In this document: one piece after another, positions 17,552 through 25,803 of the stretch
Layout: the number at the start of each line of letters is the position of its first letter
Numbering within the stretch: position 1 is the first letter of the stretch
Source: Alphaproteobacteria bacterium
Lineage (GTDB): Bacteria > Pseudomonadota > Alphaproteobacteria > UBA9655
Assembly: GCA_020049895.1 (NCBI GenBank)
Contig: JAGVLE010000025.1
Span: 23,190-87,189, forward strand
DNA: 64,000 nt
Reading direction: 5' to 3'
Notes under the pieces: generated by a model
Database searches by the model: none
Seen by the model: only the letters and a program-made list of their open reading frames with translations
Told to the model about the DNA's origin: nothing
Made by a program: the position numbers and the translations under genes

Positions 17552-18829
17552 TTAAGCCCCCCAAACTCCTCTGACAGAAGAAGGGGAGGGGGCCGTGAGC
17601 ATTAACTCTGACAAAGCCCAAACAAGAGCATCGAGTCGATCAGGCGAGGTGCTTCCTTTCCCTGGCACATAAGAACATAATTGATCTTCAAGCTCAGGAA
17701 AATGGCGTGCATGCCACACTTTTCCTTGCTCATAAAGAGCCGAAATAGGCTCGGCACGCGTCGTTTTCCCACGCGTTGCCCGCACAGCTTTATAACTAAC
17801 GGATGTATCAAAGGTGCGTAACAACTGCTCGACAAGGTCTCCCCCCATATTAACTTCAGCAACAATACGATCGGCTTTCCAACGATGGTAGGCCTCAATC
17901 GCTTTTTGAATCCAAACGCTGGGGGATGCTTTGAGAGAAAGATCTTCTAAAATAACGCCCATCCCATTTTCCGCCAAACCTGCCACAATGATTCCTGTCT
18001 CATCACTTTTTTCTCCATGACTCACGGCAGGATCAATTGCAATGATAAGGCGTTTTAAAGGTTTTTCTTGATAGTTCTCTCTCGCCTTTTCTACCAGAGG
18101 CCGCGTCCATAGACTTCCTGGAGTATCCTCGATAACTTCTGCATAGAGTTCTTGGCGACCGAGGGCACTTTTTCCATAGTGGGAGGTCATATATTCAAGA
18201 AAAGGTGCTGCAAGGTTCTTTTCATTTTCAAAGGTTGATCCTGTGGTTACAACAACCGCAGGATTGGTGAGAAGTTTCTTTAAAAATTGAGTAGGTCGAG
18301 GCGTTGTTGTTATAATGGCTCGTGGGAGTTTTCCAAGACGTAAAGAAAACATCAGTTGATCCCAGACTTTGTGAGCATCCTTAAACTTTGCGAGTTCATC
18401 CACCCAAGCTCCATCAAATTGAGGTCCACGCAGATGTTCATAGGCTCCTGCACTAAAGCAGGTTGCAACCGCTCCATTTTGCCAGAAAAGCTGATTTCTT
18501 GAAGGACTATAAAAAGGGCGCTCTGCGGGAGGGTGAACCGCTAAAAGGCCAGAAGGTCCTTCTACCATCACTTGACGTGTTTCATCTCGGGTCTCTCCGA
18601 TAAGGGCAAGTCTACGACAAAGTTTATGGTGAATCCACAACCGCAAAGTTTCTGCCCCCGCTCTGGTTTTCCCGAAGCCACGCCCTGCTAAAATGATCCA
18701 TATTCTCCAATTTCCTTGTGGAGGGGATTGTGTTGGGCGTGCCCAATCTTTCCAATTGTAGGAAAGTAAGTCTTCTTTACGATTTTCAACTTCTAGTTCT
18801 AAGTAAGAGAGAAGCTTTTTAATTGACAT
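17552..18829 (-). CDS. Terminase large subunit, gene-transfer-agent type
   Basis: DNA-packaging motor of phages and gene transfer agents. The 425 residues show an ATPase half with Walker A GRGFGKT (49-55) and Walker B (GAWVDELAKF, about 139-148), then an RNase H-like nuclease half with acidic residues in IIAIDPAVSHG, VAEVNMGGDLV and SPDRLDALVWAL. Length and phrases match the compact terminase of Rhodobacter-type gene transfer agents. No portal, capsid or tail genes surround it; neighbours are housekeeping. It looks intact, so it may be a dispersed GTA component or a prophage relic. Confidence 0.85.
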   Translation of the reverse strand: MSIKKLLSYLELEVENRKEDLLSYNWKDWARPTQSPPQGNWRIWIILAGRGFGKTRAGAETLRLWIHHKLCRRLALIGETRDETRQVMVEGPSGLLAVHPPAERPFYSPSRNQLFWQNGAVATCFSAGAYEHLRGPQFDGAWVDELAKFKDAHKVWDQLMFSLRLGKLPRAIITTTPRPTQFLKKLLTNPAVVVTTGSTFENEKNLAAPFLEYMTSHYGKSALGRQELYAEVIEDTPGSLWTRPLVEKARENYQEKPLKRLIIAIDPAVSHGEKSDETGIIVAGLAENGMGVILEDLSLKASPSVWIQKAIEAYHRWKADRIVAEVNMGGDLVEQLLRTFDTSVSYKAVRATRGKTTRAEPISALYEQGKVWHARHFPELEDQLCSYVPGKGSTSPDRLDALVWALSELMLTAPSPSSVRGVWGA

Positions 18830-18919
18830 TTTTTCGTTCCAATGGTATTTTTATTGTACAGTGAAGTACTTATAAAATTATGGAAAGTTTTTTGTACTCT
18901 ATGGCCAATTAAATAAATT

Positions 18920-19060
18920 TTATTCTGGCTGAGGGTATTTCCCTGGATACTGGGAAGGAGCTCCATCGGCAGGTTTTGGAGGCAATTTAAGGCCACACCC
19001 TGTTATCCATACACAAGACGTTAACAAAAAAAGAATGGTAAGAATTTTTGGTAGCCTCAT
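18920..19060 (-). CDS. Small LptM-like lipoprotein (46 residues)
   Basis: The complement of 19060 to 18920 encodes 46 residues beginning MRLPKILTILFLLTSC. Two lipobox-like sites are present, LTSC (C16) and ITGC (C22); the second is followed by GLK and a proline-rich tail ending QYPGKYPQPE. This GCGLK-plus-Pro/Tyr-Pro pattern resembles LptM (YifL), the small outer-membrane lipoprotein that aids LptD assembly, and its alphaproteobacterial relatives. It lies 90 bases upstream of the terminase on the same strand. The call rests on signal sequence and motif only. Confidence 0.65.
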   Translation of the reverse strand: MRLPKILTILFLLTSCVWITGCGLKLPPKPADGAPSQYPGKYPQPE

Positions 19061-19121
19061 AACGGTATCTCATGCTAAATTTTTGACACATTCATACTAA
19101 TCATAGAAGAGAGGAAAAAGC

Positions 19122-19664
19122 ATGGCTTTTTGGAAGAAAAAAGACAATTTAATTATCTCTGCTGCCGTTATCATTTTTTTAGGGGGGCTCTTTTTTTGGC
19201 CAAACATCTGTGCTCTTCGTGCAGCCTTTAATATGCCATCTTCCTCGTCAGTGACTCAAATTGAGTTTTTTAATGAGGATGGAAACGTTGTTACTCTTGA
19301 AAAATTTAAGGGGAAACCACTGATTGTAAGCTTTTGGGCAACGTGGTGTCCCGTTTGTGTGAAAAACATGTCTTCTTTTAATACCTTTGCAAAAGCCTTT
19401 GAAGCACAAGGTGGCAAAGTTATTTCCATTTCTGAAGATATCGGAATGGGTGTTGTCAAAGCTTACTTGGCACGTAACGGTTATACAAATCTTGCTGCTC
19501 ACTTAGATAATGCTGGTCAGCTTATGACAGCGTATGCGGCTGCAGGTCTTCCTACCACCATTTTCATTGATGCTAATGGTAAGGAAATAGAACGCATTGT
19601 CGGCGGAGTCGATTGGGGAACTCCTGCTCTTCAGGACTTTACTTTTAAGCTTTTTGGAATCTGA
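19122..19664 (+). CDS. Thioredoxin-fold protein, TlpA/ResA-like, membrane anchored
   Basis: The 180-residue protein has an N-terminal membrane anchor (about 10-30) and a periplasmic thioredoxin domain with active site WCPVC (C76, C79) and the cis-proline loop GLPTTIFID. Such proteins keep periplasmic or cytochrome c maturation thiols reduced. DNGNVV-like substrate loops and GKPLIVSFWATWCPVC are TlpA features. It stands alone, divergent from the LptM-like gene; no cytochrome c genes are adjacent. Confidence 0.85.
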   Translation: MAFWKKKDNLIISAAVIIFLGGLFFWPNICALRAAFNMPSSSSVTQIEFFNEDGNVVTLEKFKGKPLIVSFWATWCPVCVKNMSSFNTFAKAFEAQGGKVISISEDIGMGVVKAYLARNGYTNLAAHLDNAGQLMTAYAAAGLPTTIFIDANGKEIERIVGGVDWGTPALQDFTFKLFGI

Positions 19665-19724
19665 AGTCTTGCCTAGTTTCTGGGTGAGTTGCTTAAATAT
19701 GTTAGCAGGGGAGAAACGTTACTC

Positions 19725-20168
19725 ATGACCCTAAAAATAACCTTTCAAGTTACTCCTTATGATTCTGCCTTCTATAAGAAGGCAGTTCATTTGCGAGAAG
19801 AGGTATTGCGAAAACCTTTAGGCCTTTTTTTTGTCCCCGAAGAACTGGAAGCGGAGAGAGAGCACTTTCACATTGTGGGACTTCAGGAAGGGGAAGTGAT
19901 TGCAACAGTAATGCTGGTTCCCGAAGGGCAAACTTGCAAAATGCGGCAGGTGGCGGTTAGAGAGGATCTTCGTAATACGGGCATTGGCTCTCAAATTATA
20001 ACCTTTTGCGAGGAGAGTGCTCAAGAGAAAGGGTTTACTTCTCTCTATTGCCATGCTCGACACACAGCCATTAGCTTCTATCTAAAAAGCGGGTACGAAA
20101 TTGAAGGAGATTATTTTGAGGAACACACTGTTCCCCATGTGAAGATGAGAAAGGTGCTAAGGGCATGA
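19725..20168 (+). CDS. GNAT-family N-acetyltransferase
   Basis: A 147-residue acetyltransferase when started at ATG 19725 (MTLKITFQV); the frame opens upstream at a TTG. The acetyl-CoA-binding segment is MRQVAVREDLRNTGIGSQII (motif A, Q/RxxGxG/A), followed by LYCHARHTAISFYLKSGYEI. The YdfJ/ElaA-like small GNATs look similar, but the substrate is unknown. It converges with the nucleotidyltransferase gene and overlaps it by 12 bases. Confidence 0.82.
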   Translation: MTLKITFQVTPYDSAFYKKAVHLREEVLRKPLGLFFVPEELEAEREHFHIVGLQEGEVIATVMLVPEGQTCKMRQVAVREDLRNTGIGSQIITFCEESAQEKGFTSLYCHARHTAISFYLKSGYEIEGDYFEEHTVPHVKMRKVLRA

Positions 20169-21701
20169 CCCAATAGTTCTTTCTTCCTTGTGTAGCCTTT
20201 TCTCAAAGGGAGTTATAACACGATTGACGAGTTGTTTTATTGAGTTCAGACTTGCCCCTGGCTTTAACGCTTTTTCAAAAGCATAGTACGTAGATAAATC
20301 ATTTTTTTTCAACCATGCAAAGCTTTCTCTTGGCCCAAGATAGTAAAAATTACGTAGCGTGAAATAATGCCCTAGCAAGCTAGAGAGCAAACGATACTGA
20401 TAGTAATATCCAGCTAAAGTATTATCGATTTTCAAAAAGGTTGTTTTGATTTCATCAACAACTTGTTGTTTTAAGCTATCGGGTAGATTAAATCCACGAT
20501 CATATATTTTTTTGAAATGTTGAATGAATTGATCACCAAAATGGTCTTTTTGACATAATATTACATTGCCCTTCACAAAACCTAAGACCATACTTGGATA
20601 CATATCTTTTAAAACTTCATCAGGATAGAAATGAATATCAAGAGATGCACCTTTAAAAAGATCATATTTACTTTCCTCTGGTGTCCCTAACCCGCGAAAA
20701 GCTATAATGTCATAATCACTATTGTCCTTGGCTTCTCCTCTGGCACGAGATCCATATAAGATAATTGTATGGGCTCCATAAGTGGTTCGAATATGGTGCT
20801 CAATATGGGGTAGCAAGGGATCTTGTGAGGGAGTCATCTGTTTTTTAACTTGAGGGTTTCTGCTAAACTTAGCCCCTGTTATTTGTGCAAATAGTATTTG
20901 TAAGTTCTTAATGCTTGCGTAGGGATCCATAGCTTTAGTAAAGACTGCATAAGTTAAAGGATCATTTTTCTCAAGCCAGGCTAAGCTCTTTCTAGGACCT
21001 TTATAGGGAAGATCGTGTATCGGAAAATATTCTTTAAGGCTCAACACTAAAAATATATTTCTGTAAAAGTGTTCCCTTATTTTATTGTCTCCGGCCCGCT
21101 TTAAACTCATCTCCAATGAGGAACAACTGTTTTCTTTTGTTTTAGAGGGTTTACTCTTAGTACGATAAAAATTTTTTTTCGCATCATTAATAAATTTTTC
21201 ACCTACATCATGTGATTGGTAGAGAATAATGGCTTCTTCCCAGAAAAAAGGTGCAGGAAGATTTTCGCCGTCATCTTCATCTTCAATTTTTTGTGGAAAA
21301 AGAGAAATATCTAAGCGATTTCCCTTAAAAAATTCTATGTGCTTCTGAGATTCTACCGATTTTAAAACTCCAATGATGTCATAATCACTTTTATCACTGG
21401 CGGTTCCTCTGGCACGAGACCCATAGAGTATTACTGCAGAAACACCGTATTTTTCTCGTACATGGTGAATAATATCGAGCAAAAGAGGATTGTCTAAAAT
21501 AGCCTGTTGAGTCGTAGGAGATCCATATGCTCTTTCCAAAGTGGATACTGATGTTTGACAAAATCCACACTGGGGAACAAGGAAAAGAGCAAAGAGTGTA
21601 AAAAAAGAAATAAAGAAGATGTGCATGAGGATTGTTTCCATACACGTATAAATCATTCTGGGGCTGTGAGAGGGTTTATTAGATAGGTAATAAACCCTCA
21701 C
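20157..21701 (-). CDS. Exported protein with two tandem nucleotidyltransferase domains
   Basis: The proposed GTG start at 21701 has GAGG eight bases upstream and gives 514 residues; the frame continues upstream to 21782 but there overlaps the small peptide gene. A charged N-terminus and hydrophobic stretch (about 25-45) form a signal peptide or membrane anchor. Two homologous units follow. Each has a pol-beta NTase motif: unit 1 GSRARG...SDYD (G94, S95, D106, D108) with a third Asp in LDISLF (D131); unit 2 GSRARG...SDYD (G317, S318, D329, D331) and LDIHFY (D355). Each NTase is followed by a helical domain with GPRxSxAWLxKND. All three metal-binding Asp are intact in both units. Substrate unknown; NTases of this type are normally cytoplasmic. 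The region looks more AT-rich than its neighbours. Confidence 0.75.
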   Translation of the reverse strand: MRVYYLSNKPSHSPRMIYTCMETILMHIFFISFFTLFALFLVPQCGFCQTSVSTLERAYGSPTTQQAILDNPLLLDIIHHVREKYGVSAVILYGSRARGTASDKSDYDIIGVLKSVESQKHIEFFKGNRLDISLFPQKIEDEDDGENLPAPFFWEEAIILYQSHDVGEKFINDAKKNFYRTKSKPSKTKENSCSSLEMSLKRAGDNKIREHFYRNIFLVLSLKEYFPIHDLPYKGPRKSLAWLEKNDPLTYAVFTKAMDPYASIKNLQILFAQITGAKFSRNPQVKKQMTPSQDPLLPHIEHHIRTTYGAHTIILYGSRARGEAKDNSDYDIIAFRGLGTPEESKYDLFKGASLDIHFYPDEVLKDMYPSMVLGFVKGNVILCQKDHFGDQFIQHFKKIYDRGFNLPDSLKQQVVDEIKTTFLKIDNTLAGYYYQYRLLSSLLGHYFTLRNFYYLGPRESFAWLKKNDLSTYYAFEKALKPGASLNSIKQLVNRVITPFEKRLHKEERTIGSCP

Positions 21702-21702
21702 T
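21666..21702 (-). promoter_or_regulatory. Hairpin over the start codon of the double nucleotidyltransferase
   Basis: On the minus strand GAGGGTTTATT pairs perfectly with AATAAACCCTC (21699-21689 with 21680-21670), loop of 8. An alternative pairing of GTGA with TCAC across a 2-base bulge draws in the GTG start at 21701. No T tract follows, so it is not a typical terminator. It could hold the start closed until ribosomes finish the upstream peptide, whose TGA overlaps the GAGG. Confidence 0.55.
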
Positions 21703-21711
21703 TTCTCAGCC

Positions 21712-21870
21712 TCAATGAGGTTTTTTATTATTTTTATTAGCCAAAGCCTTTTGCAAAGAGGGCTGAGCGTTGGTCTCTGCATCTGATGAGCTCATACATA
21801 TAGTGCTATTAGAAATAAGGGAAAATGTAAAAATGGCAATTAATGAAAGATTGAAAAGACGTTTATTCAT
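21712..21870 (-). CDS. Small secreted peptide (52 residues), unknown function
   Basis: The complement of 21870 to 21712 encodes 52 residues starting MNKRLFNLSLIAIFTFSL, a textbook signal peptide, followed by a short hydrophilic Ser/Asn/Lys-rich tail ending KNNKKPH. An AAGGAG Shine-Dalgarno lies seven bases before the ATG, strongly supporting translation. The TGA stop (21714-21712) overlaps the GAGG of the downstream double-nucleotidyltransferase gene, so the two are probably coupled. No family is recognised. Confidence 0.65.
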   Translation of the reverse strand: MNKRLFNLSLIAIFTFSLISNSTICMSSSDAETNAQPSLQKALANKNNKKPH

Positions 21871-22080
21871 GTTGTTTCTCCTTAAGAATTGAATTTTTTC
21901 TTTCTTGATGGTTTTATAATAGACTAAGAAAAGTAAAAAAAAAATTAATGAGCGGTAATTTTTTTGCTCACCCTTATGAATAAAAGAAGGTTGATGTTTG
22001 TGGGGGTAAAAGAAATACGAGGATAAGGAGGCCGCCCACCAACTTTTCCATCATTCCTATAGAAAGCCAATGGGCAGTTT

Positions 22081-22116
22081 AAAAAGCTCGTTATAAAATT
22101 TTTAAAGAAAGAGCTT
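22081..22116 (-). terminator. Terminator after the CPA2 antiporter
   Basis: On the minus strand AAGCTC and GAGCTT pair around an AT-rich loop and a T run follows, just after the antiporter stop at 22121. The stem is short, so this is a moderate call. Confidence 0.5.
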
Positions 22117-22120
22117 GCTT

Positions 22121-23806
22121 TTATTCCTCTACTCGTCGGCGGAATTTAGTAATGATTTGATCAATTTCATCCCCGGGAACTTCCATTAAATTTAAGACAG
22201 ATCCGGCCAATTGAATTGTGGGTTCTACGGTTTCGGGGACGACGAGATGAGCACCTGAATTTGCTAATTTATCCCGATGTTTATGATCTTTGATTCTTAC
22301 GCATACAGGAATATCTGGGAAATAACGACGCACTATCGTAACCGCACGAACAGAAGACGGGACATGATTGAGGGTGATGACAATTGCTTTTGCATTTTCA
22401 GCTCCAATAGCCTTAAGAACCTCAACATTTTTCACATCCCCGTAAAAAACAGGGCGCCCCTGTGCACGTCCTTCCGCAATTCGGTTCATGTCTACATCCA
22501 CCGCTACGTAATGGATAAGGCGAGCATCCAAAATATCAGCCAACATTTGGCCAACTCGCCCAAAGCCAGCGATAATAATATGATTCTTTAGAACATCTTC
22601 CCCTTCAGGAGGAGAAAGATGCGGCAATCCAGGTACTTCTCTGATCTGGAATTTATCCTCGAGTTGCTTCCCGAGGAAGGCTAAGAGAGGAGTTAGCGCC
22701 ATGGAAAGAGTTACGACAAGAAATAAAAGACTTAAGGTTTCGGGAGAGAGAAGTTTTTCAGCAACCGAAGGCGAAAAAATAACGAAAACAAATTCTCCAC
22801 CCCCTGCGAGCAAAAGAGCGACTCTTAGGCTTGTGAAGTTGCCTAGTTTGAATATCCGTGCGATTCCAAAGACAAGAAATGCCTTTATCACCACCACAAG
22901 GCTGAGAAAAAGCATGACTGTCGAGAAATTGTTGAACAATGTTTCAATATCAATTTCCATTCCCACAGAGATAAAAAATATTCCTAGCAACAACCCGCGG
23001 AAGGGCTGGATGTCAGCTTCCACCTGATGGCGGTATTCTGTTTCTGCGAGGAGAATTCCGGCTAAAAATGCTCCCAATTCCATAGAGAGGCCAAGCGTAT
23101 CCGTGATATAGCCCATCCCTAGAACAAGGAGAAAGGTTGTCCCCATGAAAAGCTCAGAATTTTTGTGAATCGAAATGGCTCGATAAAATGGGCGGAATAC
23201 AAAGCGCCCCAATCCAATAATAAGCGTAAGAGCCAAGATTGTCTTAAAGGCTGCGTAGGAAAGCTCTTCAAAGACACTTGATCCTTCTAGACCTAAACTT
23301 GTGGCCAAAATAAGAAGCAAAACAACCATAAGGTCCTGGAACAGCAAGACAGAAAATGAAACTCGGCCAAAGCGAGTTGCAAGCTCTCTCCGGTCATTTA
23401 AAACTTGCAAAACCATGGCTGTTGAAGATAAAGACAGAGCAGCTCCAAGTAACACAGCGGCCCCACTGGAAAATCCCATCCAAAAGGCGATCCCGGTAAA
23501 ACAAGCTCCCGTCAAAAGAACCTGCGGGAGACCAATCCCGAAAACATGCTTTTGGAGGCTTTTTAAGCGTTGGAAAGGTAAGTCCAGACCTAAAGTGAAC
23601 AAAAGGGCGATGACGCCTAGTTCTCCCAAAAAGTGCGTTTCTTGAGGATTTGAAATGATATTAAGAACATGTGGGCCAATAAATATCCCTGCTACTAAAT
23701 AGCCTAAGATAGAGCTTATATTGAAGCGCTGGAAGAGGAATAAGATACCAACAGCAGTCATAAGGAAGGCAAGGATGTTGTACAAATAAAGTTCCTCAAT
23801 AAGCAT
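22121..23806 (-). CDS. CPA2-family monovalent cation:proton antiporter with RCK domain
   Basis: Start chosen at ATG 23806 (MLIEELYLYN), giving 561 residues; the frame opens upstream at a TTG. About twelve membrane helices (about 5-390) form the Na/H-exchanger fold, with LGYLVAGIFIGPHVL near the start and LSLSSTAMVLQ and ELGAFLAGILLAETEY typical of KefB/KefC and YbaL. A TrkA-N (RCK) domain follows, with the nucleotide site IIIAGFGRVGQMLADIL and VFYGDVKN. Probable function: K+ or Na+/H+ exchange controlled by NAD(H) or thiols. Confidence 0.9.
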   Translation of the reverse strand: MLIEELYLYNILAFLMTAVGILFLFQRFNISSILGYLVAGIFIGPHVLNIISNPQETHFLGELGVIALLFTLGLDLPFQRLKSLQKHVFGIGLPQVLLTGACFTGIAFWMGFSSGAAVLLGAALSLSSTAMVLQVLNDRRELATRFGRVSFSVLLFQDLMVVLLLILATSLGLEGSSVFEELSYAAFKTILALTLIIGLGRFVFRPFYRAISIHKNSELFMGTTFLLVLGMGYITDTLGLSMELGAFLAGILLAETEYRHQVEADIQPFRGLLLGIFFISVGMEIDIETLFNNFSTVMLFLSLVVVIKAFLVFGIARIFKLGNFTSLRVALLLAGGGEFVFVIFSPSVAEKLLSPETLSLLFLVVTLSMALTPLLAFLGKQLEDKFQIREVPGLPHLSPPEGEDVLKNHIIIAGFGRVGQMLADILDARLIHYVAVDVDMNRIAEGRAQGRPVFYGDVKNVEVLKAIGAENAKAIVITLNHVPSSVRAVTIVRRYFPDIPVCVRIKDHKHRDKLANSGAHLVVPETVEPTIQLAGSVLNLMEVPGDEIDQIITKFRRRVEE

Positions 23807-23891
23807 AACGTTCACTTTCTGTTTAGCAGGCAACAGGGAATAGGCGCCCAACTTAAAAAATATATCATAAATATGAACAAAAAGTAAGAGA

Positions 23892-23965
23892 TGGCTGGGG
23901 GACCTGGATTCGAACCAGGGTTGCCCGGTCCAGAGCCGGGAGTTCTACCGCTAAACTATCCCCCA
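23892..23965 (-). tRNA. tRNA-Gln (CTG)
   Basis: On the minus strand the acceptor TGGGGGA pairs with TCCCCCA and CCA is encoded. The anticodon stem CCCGG/CCGGG encloses loop CTCTGGA, anticodon CTG. The T arm is CCTGG-TTCGAAT-CCAGG. A 5' T is usual for glutamine tRNAs. Confidence 0.93.
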
Positions 23966-24015
23966 TCTCAGAAGACAGATACCAGGAAATCAGAGGTCAG
24001 GAAAGCAGATTTTCT
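23966..24015. repeat. Degenerate short-repeat tract
   Basis: An AGAAGACAGATACCAGGAAA-type tract of reiterated near-copies (AGACAGA, AGGAAATCAGA, AGGTCAGGAAAGCAGA) lies between tRNA-Gln and ldcA. Similar low-complexity tracts occur at 34815-34915 and 46880-46912, so these may be decayed dispersed repeats. Confidence 0.35.
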
Positions 24016-24018
24016 TAA

Positions 24019-24879
24019 TTAATTAACAAGGAAGGTAAGGTCGATATTAAAGGGAAGAGGAAAATTTTCTTCTCCATGCCCATGTTCTGGCAAGCGGAAG
24101 ACAGGAATTGTTGTTTCCCGTGCAAACCGTTCAAGGACAGGATCTACAAGGGATGTCCCATCCTTTTCTTCACCTTCAACAAAATCTCCAAAAATAATGG
24201 CCTTCACTGTTTCAAAAATATGGGCTTGTTGAAGGTGCATCAAGAATCGGTCCACTCTGTATCCCCGCTCACCAATGTCTTCCAAAAACAAGATTTTGTC
24301 TTTTGGATTGACTTGAAGATCTGTTCCCAAAGAACAGGTTGCCAAACAGAGATTTCCGCCAACAATTTTTCCCGTCAGTGTTTCCATTTTTTTTGCGGCG
24401 GCATTCAAGGGCTGAAGAGAACGAGGACGATAAGAAGAAATTCCCTTTTTAACAACGTCTAAAGTTTCATGGATCGAAGACTCAGCAATGCCTTTCTGAG
24501 AGATCTGGGAAGCCCCGGACGCATGAAGAGAAGGCCAATCCCAGACTTGGTTTAAAAACATATGGAGAACGGAGCCATCACTAAAACCTATAAATAGCTT
24601 TTGTTTTTCCGGTTTTTCAAGAGAGAGCAACTGGGGGACAAGCCGCGTTAATCCATATCCTCCTTGCAGCAACCAAATAATATCAATGGATTGATCCATC
24701 AACGCGTCTTGCAAATGGGCGAAACGCACATCGTCTTGGTGGGCGCATAAAAGATCGTTGCCCAAAAAATTGTCCGGTACCGTAACGCGCAGTCCGTGTG
24801 ATTCGAAATAATGCGTTGCGAGTGACACGTCCTCTAGAGAAGCTGGGGAAGAGGGAGCTATGAGCCGTATATGAGTCAT
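24019..24879 (-). CDS. LD-carboxypeptidase (MccF/LdcA, peptidase S66)
   Basis: Cytoplasmic serine peptidase that removes the terminal D-Ala from murein tetrapeptides during peptidoglycan recycling; relatives (MccF) inactivate microcin C. The 286 residues carry IRLIAPSSPA at the N-terminus, WLLQGGYGLTRLVPQL and the nucleophile region FIGFSDGSVLHMFLN, then the GNLCLATCSLGTDLQVNPKDKILFLEDIGERGYRVDRFL block containing the catalytic Glu and a C-terminal His in PEHGHGEENF. It overlaps accD by 4 bases, suggesting one operon. Confidence 0.88.
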   Translation of the reverse strand: MTHIRLIAPSSPASLEDVSLATHYFESHGLRVTVPDNFLGNDLLCAHQDDVRFAHLQDALMDQSIDIIWLLQGGYGLTRLVPQLLSLEKPEKQKLFIGFSDGSVLHMFLNQVWDWPSLHASGASQISQKGIAESSIHETLDVVKKGISSYRPRSLQPLNAAAKKMETLTGKIVGGNLCLATCSLGTDLQVNPKDKILFLEDIGERGYRVDRFLMHLQQAHIFETVKAIIFGDFVEGEEKDGTSLVDPVLERFARETTIPVFRLPEHGHGEENFPLPFNIDLTFLVN

Positions 24880-25724
24880 TTAGCCATTAAGACGCTGAGA
24901 ATATTAATAAGTTTTTGCCGAATTTCTCTGCGTGGAGTTACCATATCCACCATACCGTGAGCCAGCTGAAAATCAGCCTCTTGGAAGCCTGCAGGGAGTT
25001 CCTGGCGGATTGTTTCTTGTAACACGCGTGCTCCTGTAAAGCCAATGAGAGCCCCAGGTTCAGCAATAGCAACGTCTCCAAGCATAGCAAAGGATGCCGC
25101 CACCCCTCCCATGGTGGGATTAACAAGAATAGGAATATAGGGAAGACCCGCGTCCTTCACAGATTCAACCCCTATCACAGAGCGCGCCATTTGCATCAAC
25201 GAGAAAATGCCTTCCTGCATTCGAGCTCCCCCTGAAGAAGGAAGGGTAATGTAGGCAGCTTTCAGTTCACAGGCCCGTTCAGCGGCTTTTACAAGACCTT
25301 CTCCTACTGCCATTCCCATTGATCCTCCAATAAACGAGAAATCAAAGGCGGCAAGGACACAAGGATATCCACCTATATGGCCTTCTGCCACAACAATGGC
25401 ATCGTCTTCTTTTGTGGTTGCCCGAGCCGTTTTAAGACGGTCTACATACTTTTTGGAATCTTTGAATTTTAAGGGGTCCGCAGGCGCCTTTGGGAGTGTA
25501 ACGCGCGTATAATGCCCATCATCAAACAAGGTTTCAAAGCGCATTTTAAAGGGAATGTGCATATGGTGCCCACAATGTCGACAGACATAAAGGTGAGACA
25601 ACAAATCCTTATGATAAATCATTTGCTCGCAGTGGGTACACTGATGCCAAAGATCATCGGGGATTTCTTGCTTGCGTATAAGCGCATTAATTTTGGGGCG
25701 AACAACCGTTGTATACCAGCTCAT
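24876..25724 (-). CDS. accD: Acetyl-CoA carboxylase carboxyltransferase beta subunit
   Basis: Carboxyltransferase half that, with AccA, moves CO2 from biotin to acetyl-CoA for fatty-acid synthesis. The 282 residues start with a zinc ribbon (C29, C32, C48, C51) typical of bacterial AccD and continue with the crotonase-like fold (GGSMGMAVGEGLVKA, PSSGGARMQEGI). In many alphaproteobacteria accD sits beside folC and trpA; here ldcA follows with a 4-base overlap. Confidence 0.95.
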   Translation of the reverse strand: MSWYTTVVRPKINALIRKQEIPDDLWHQCTHCEQMIYHKDLLSHLYVCRHCGHHMHIPFKMRFETLFDDGHYTRVTLPKAPADPLKFKDSKKYVDRLKTARATTKEDDAIVVAEGHIGGYPCVLAAFDFSFIGGSMGMAVGEGLVKAAERACELKAAYITLPSSGGARMQEGIFSLMQMARSVIGVESVKDAGLPYIPILVNPTMGGVAASFAMLGDVAIAEPGALIGFTGARVLQETIRQELPAGFQEADFQLAHGMVDMVTPRREIRQKLINILSVLMAK

Positions 25725-25803
25725 GACTCTTTTACCGTATTATTGATACCTATCATAAGGGGGAAAGTAGCATACTCAGATCCTGGTTGTCATCTGGCTC
25801 TTA

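Noticed and set aside
20400..21100. Helical domains after the nucleotidyltransferase units as HEPN toxins
   Set aside because: The R-x4-6-H motif is not present; R and H are seven or more apart in unit 2 and not conserved in unit 1. A KNTase-like helical domain fits better.
21985..22068. 26-residue minus-strand peptide starting MMEKLVGG
   Set aside because: Hydrophobic but very short with a weak start signal and no terminator or partner; not distinguishable from chance.
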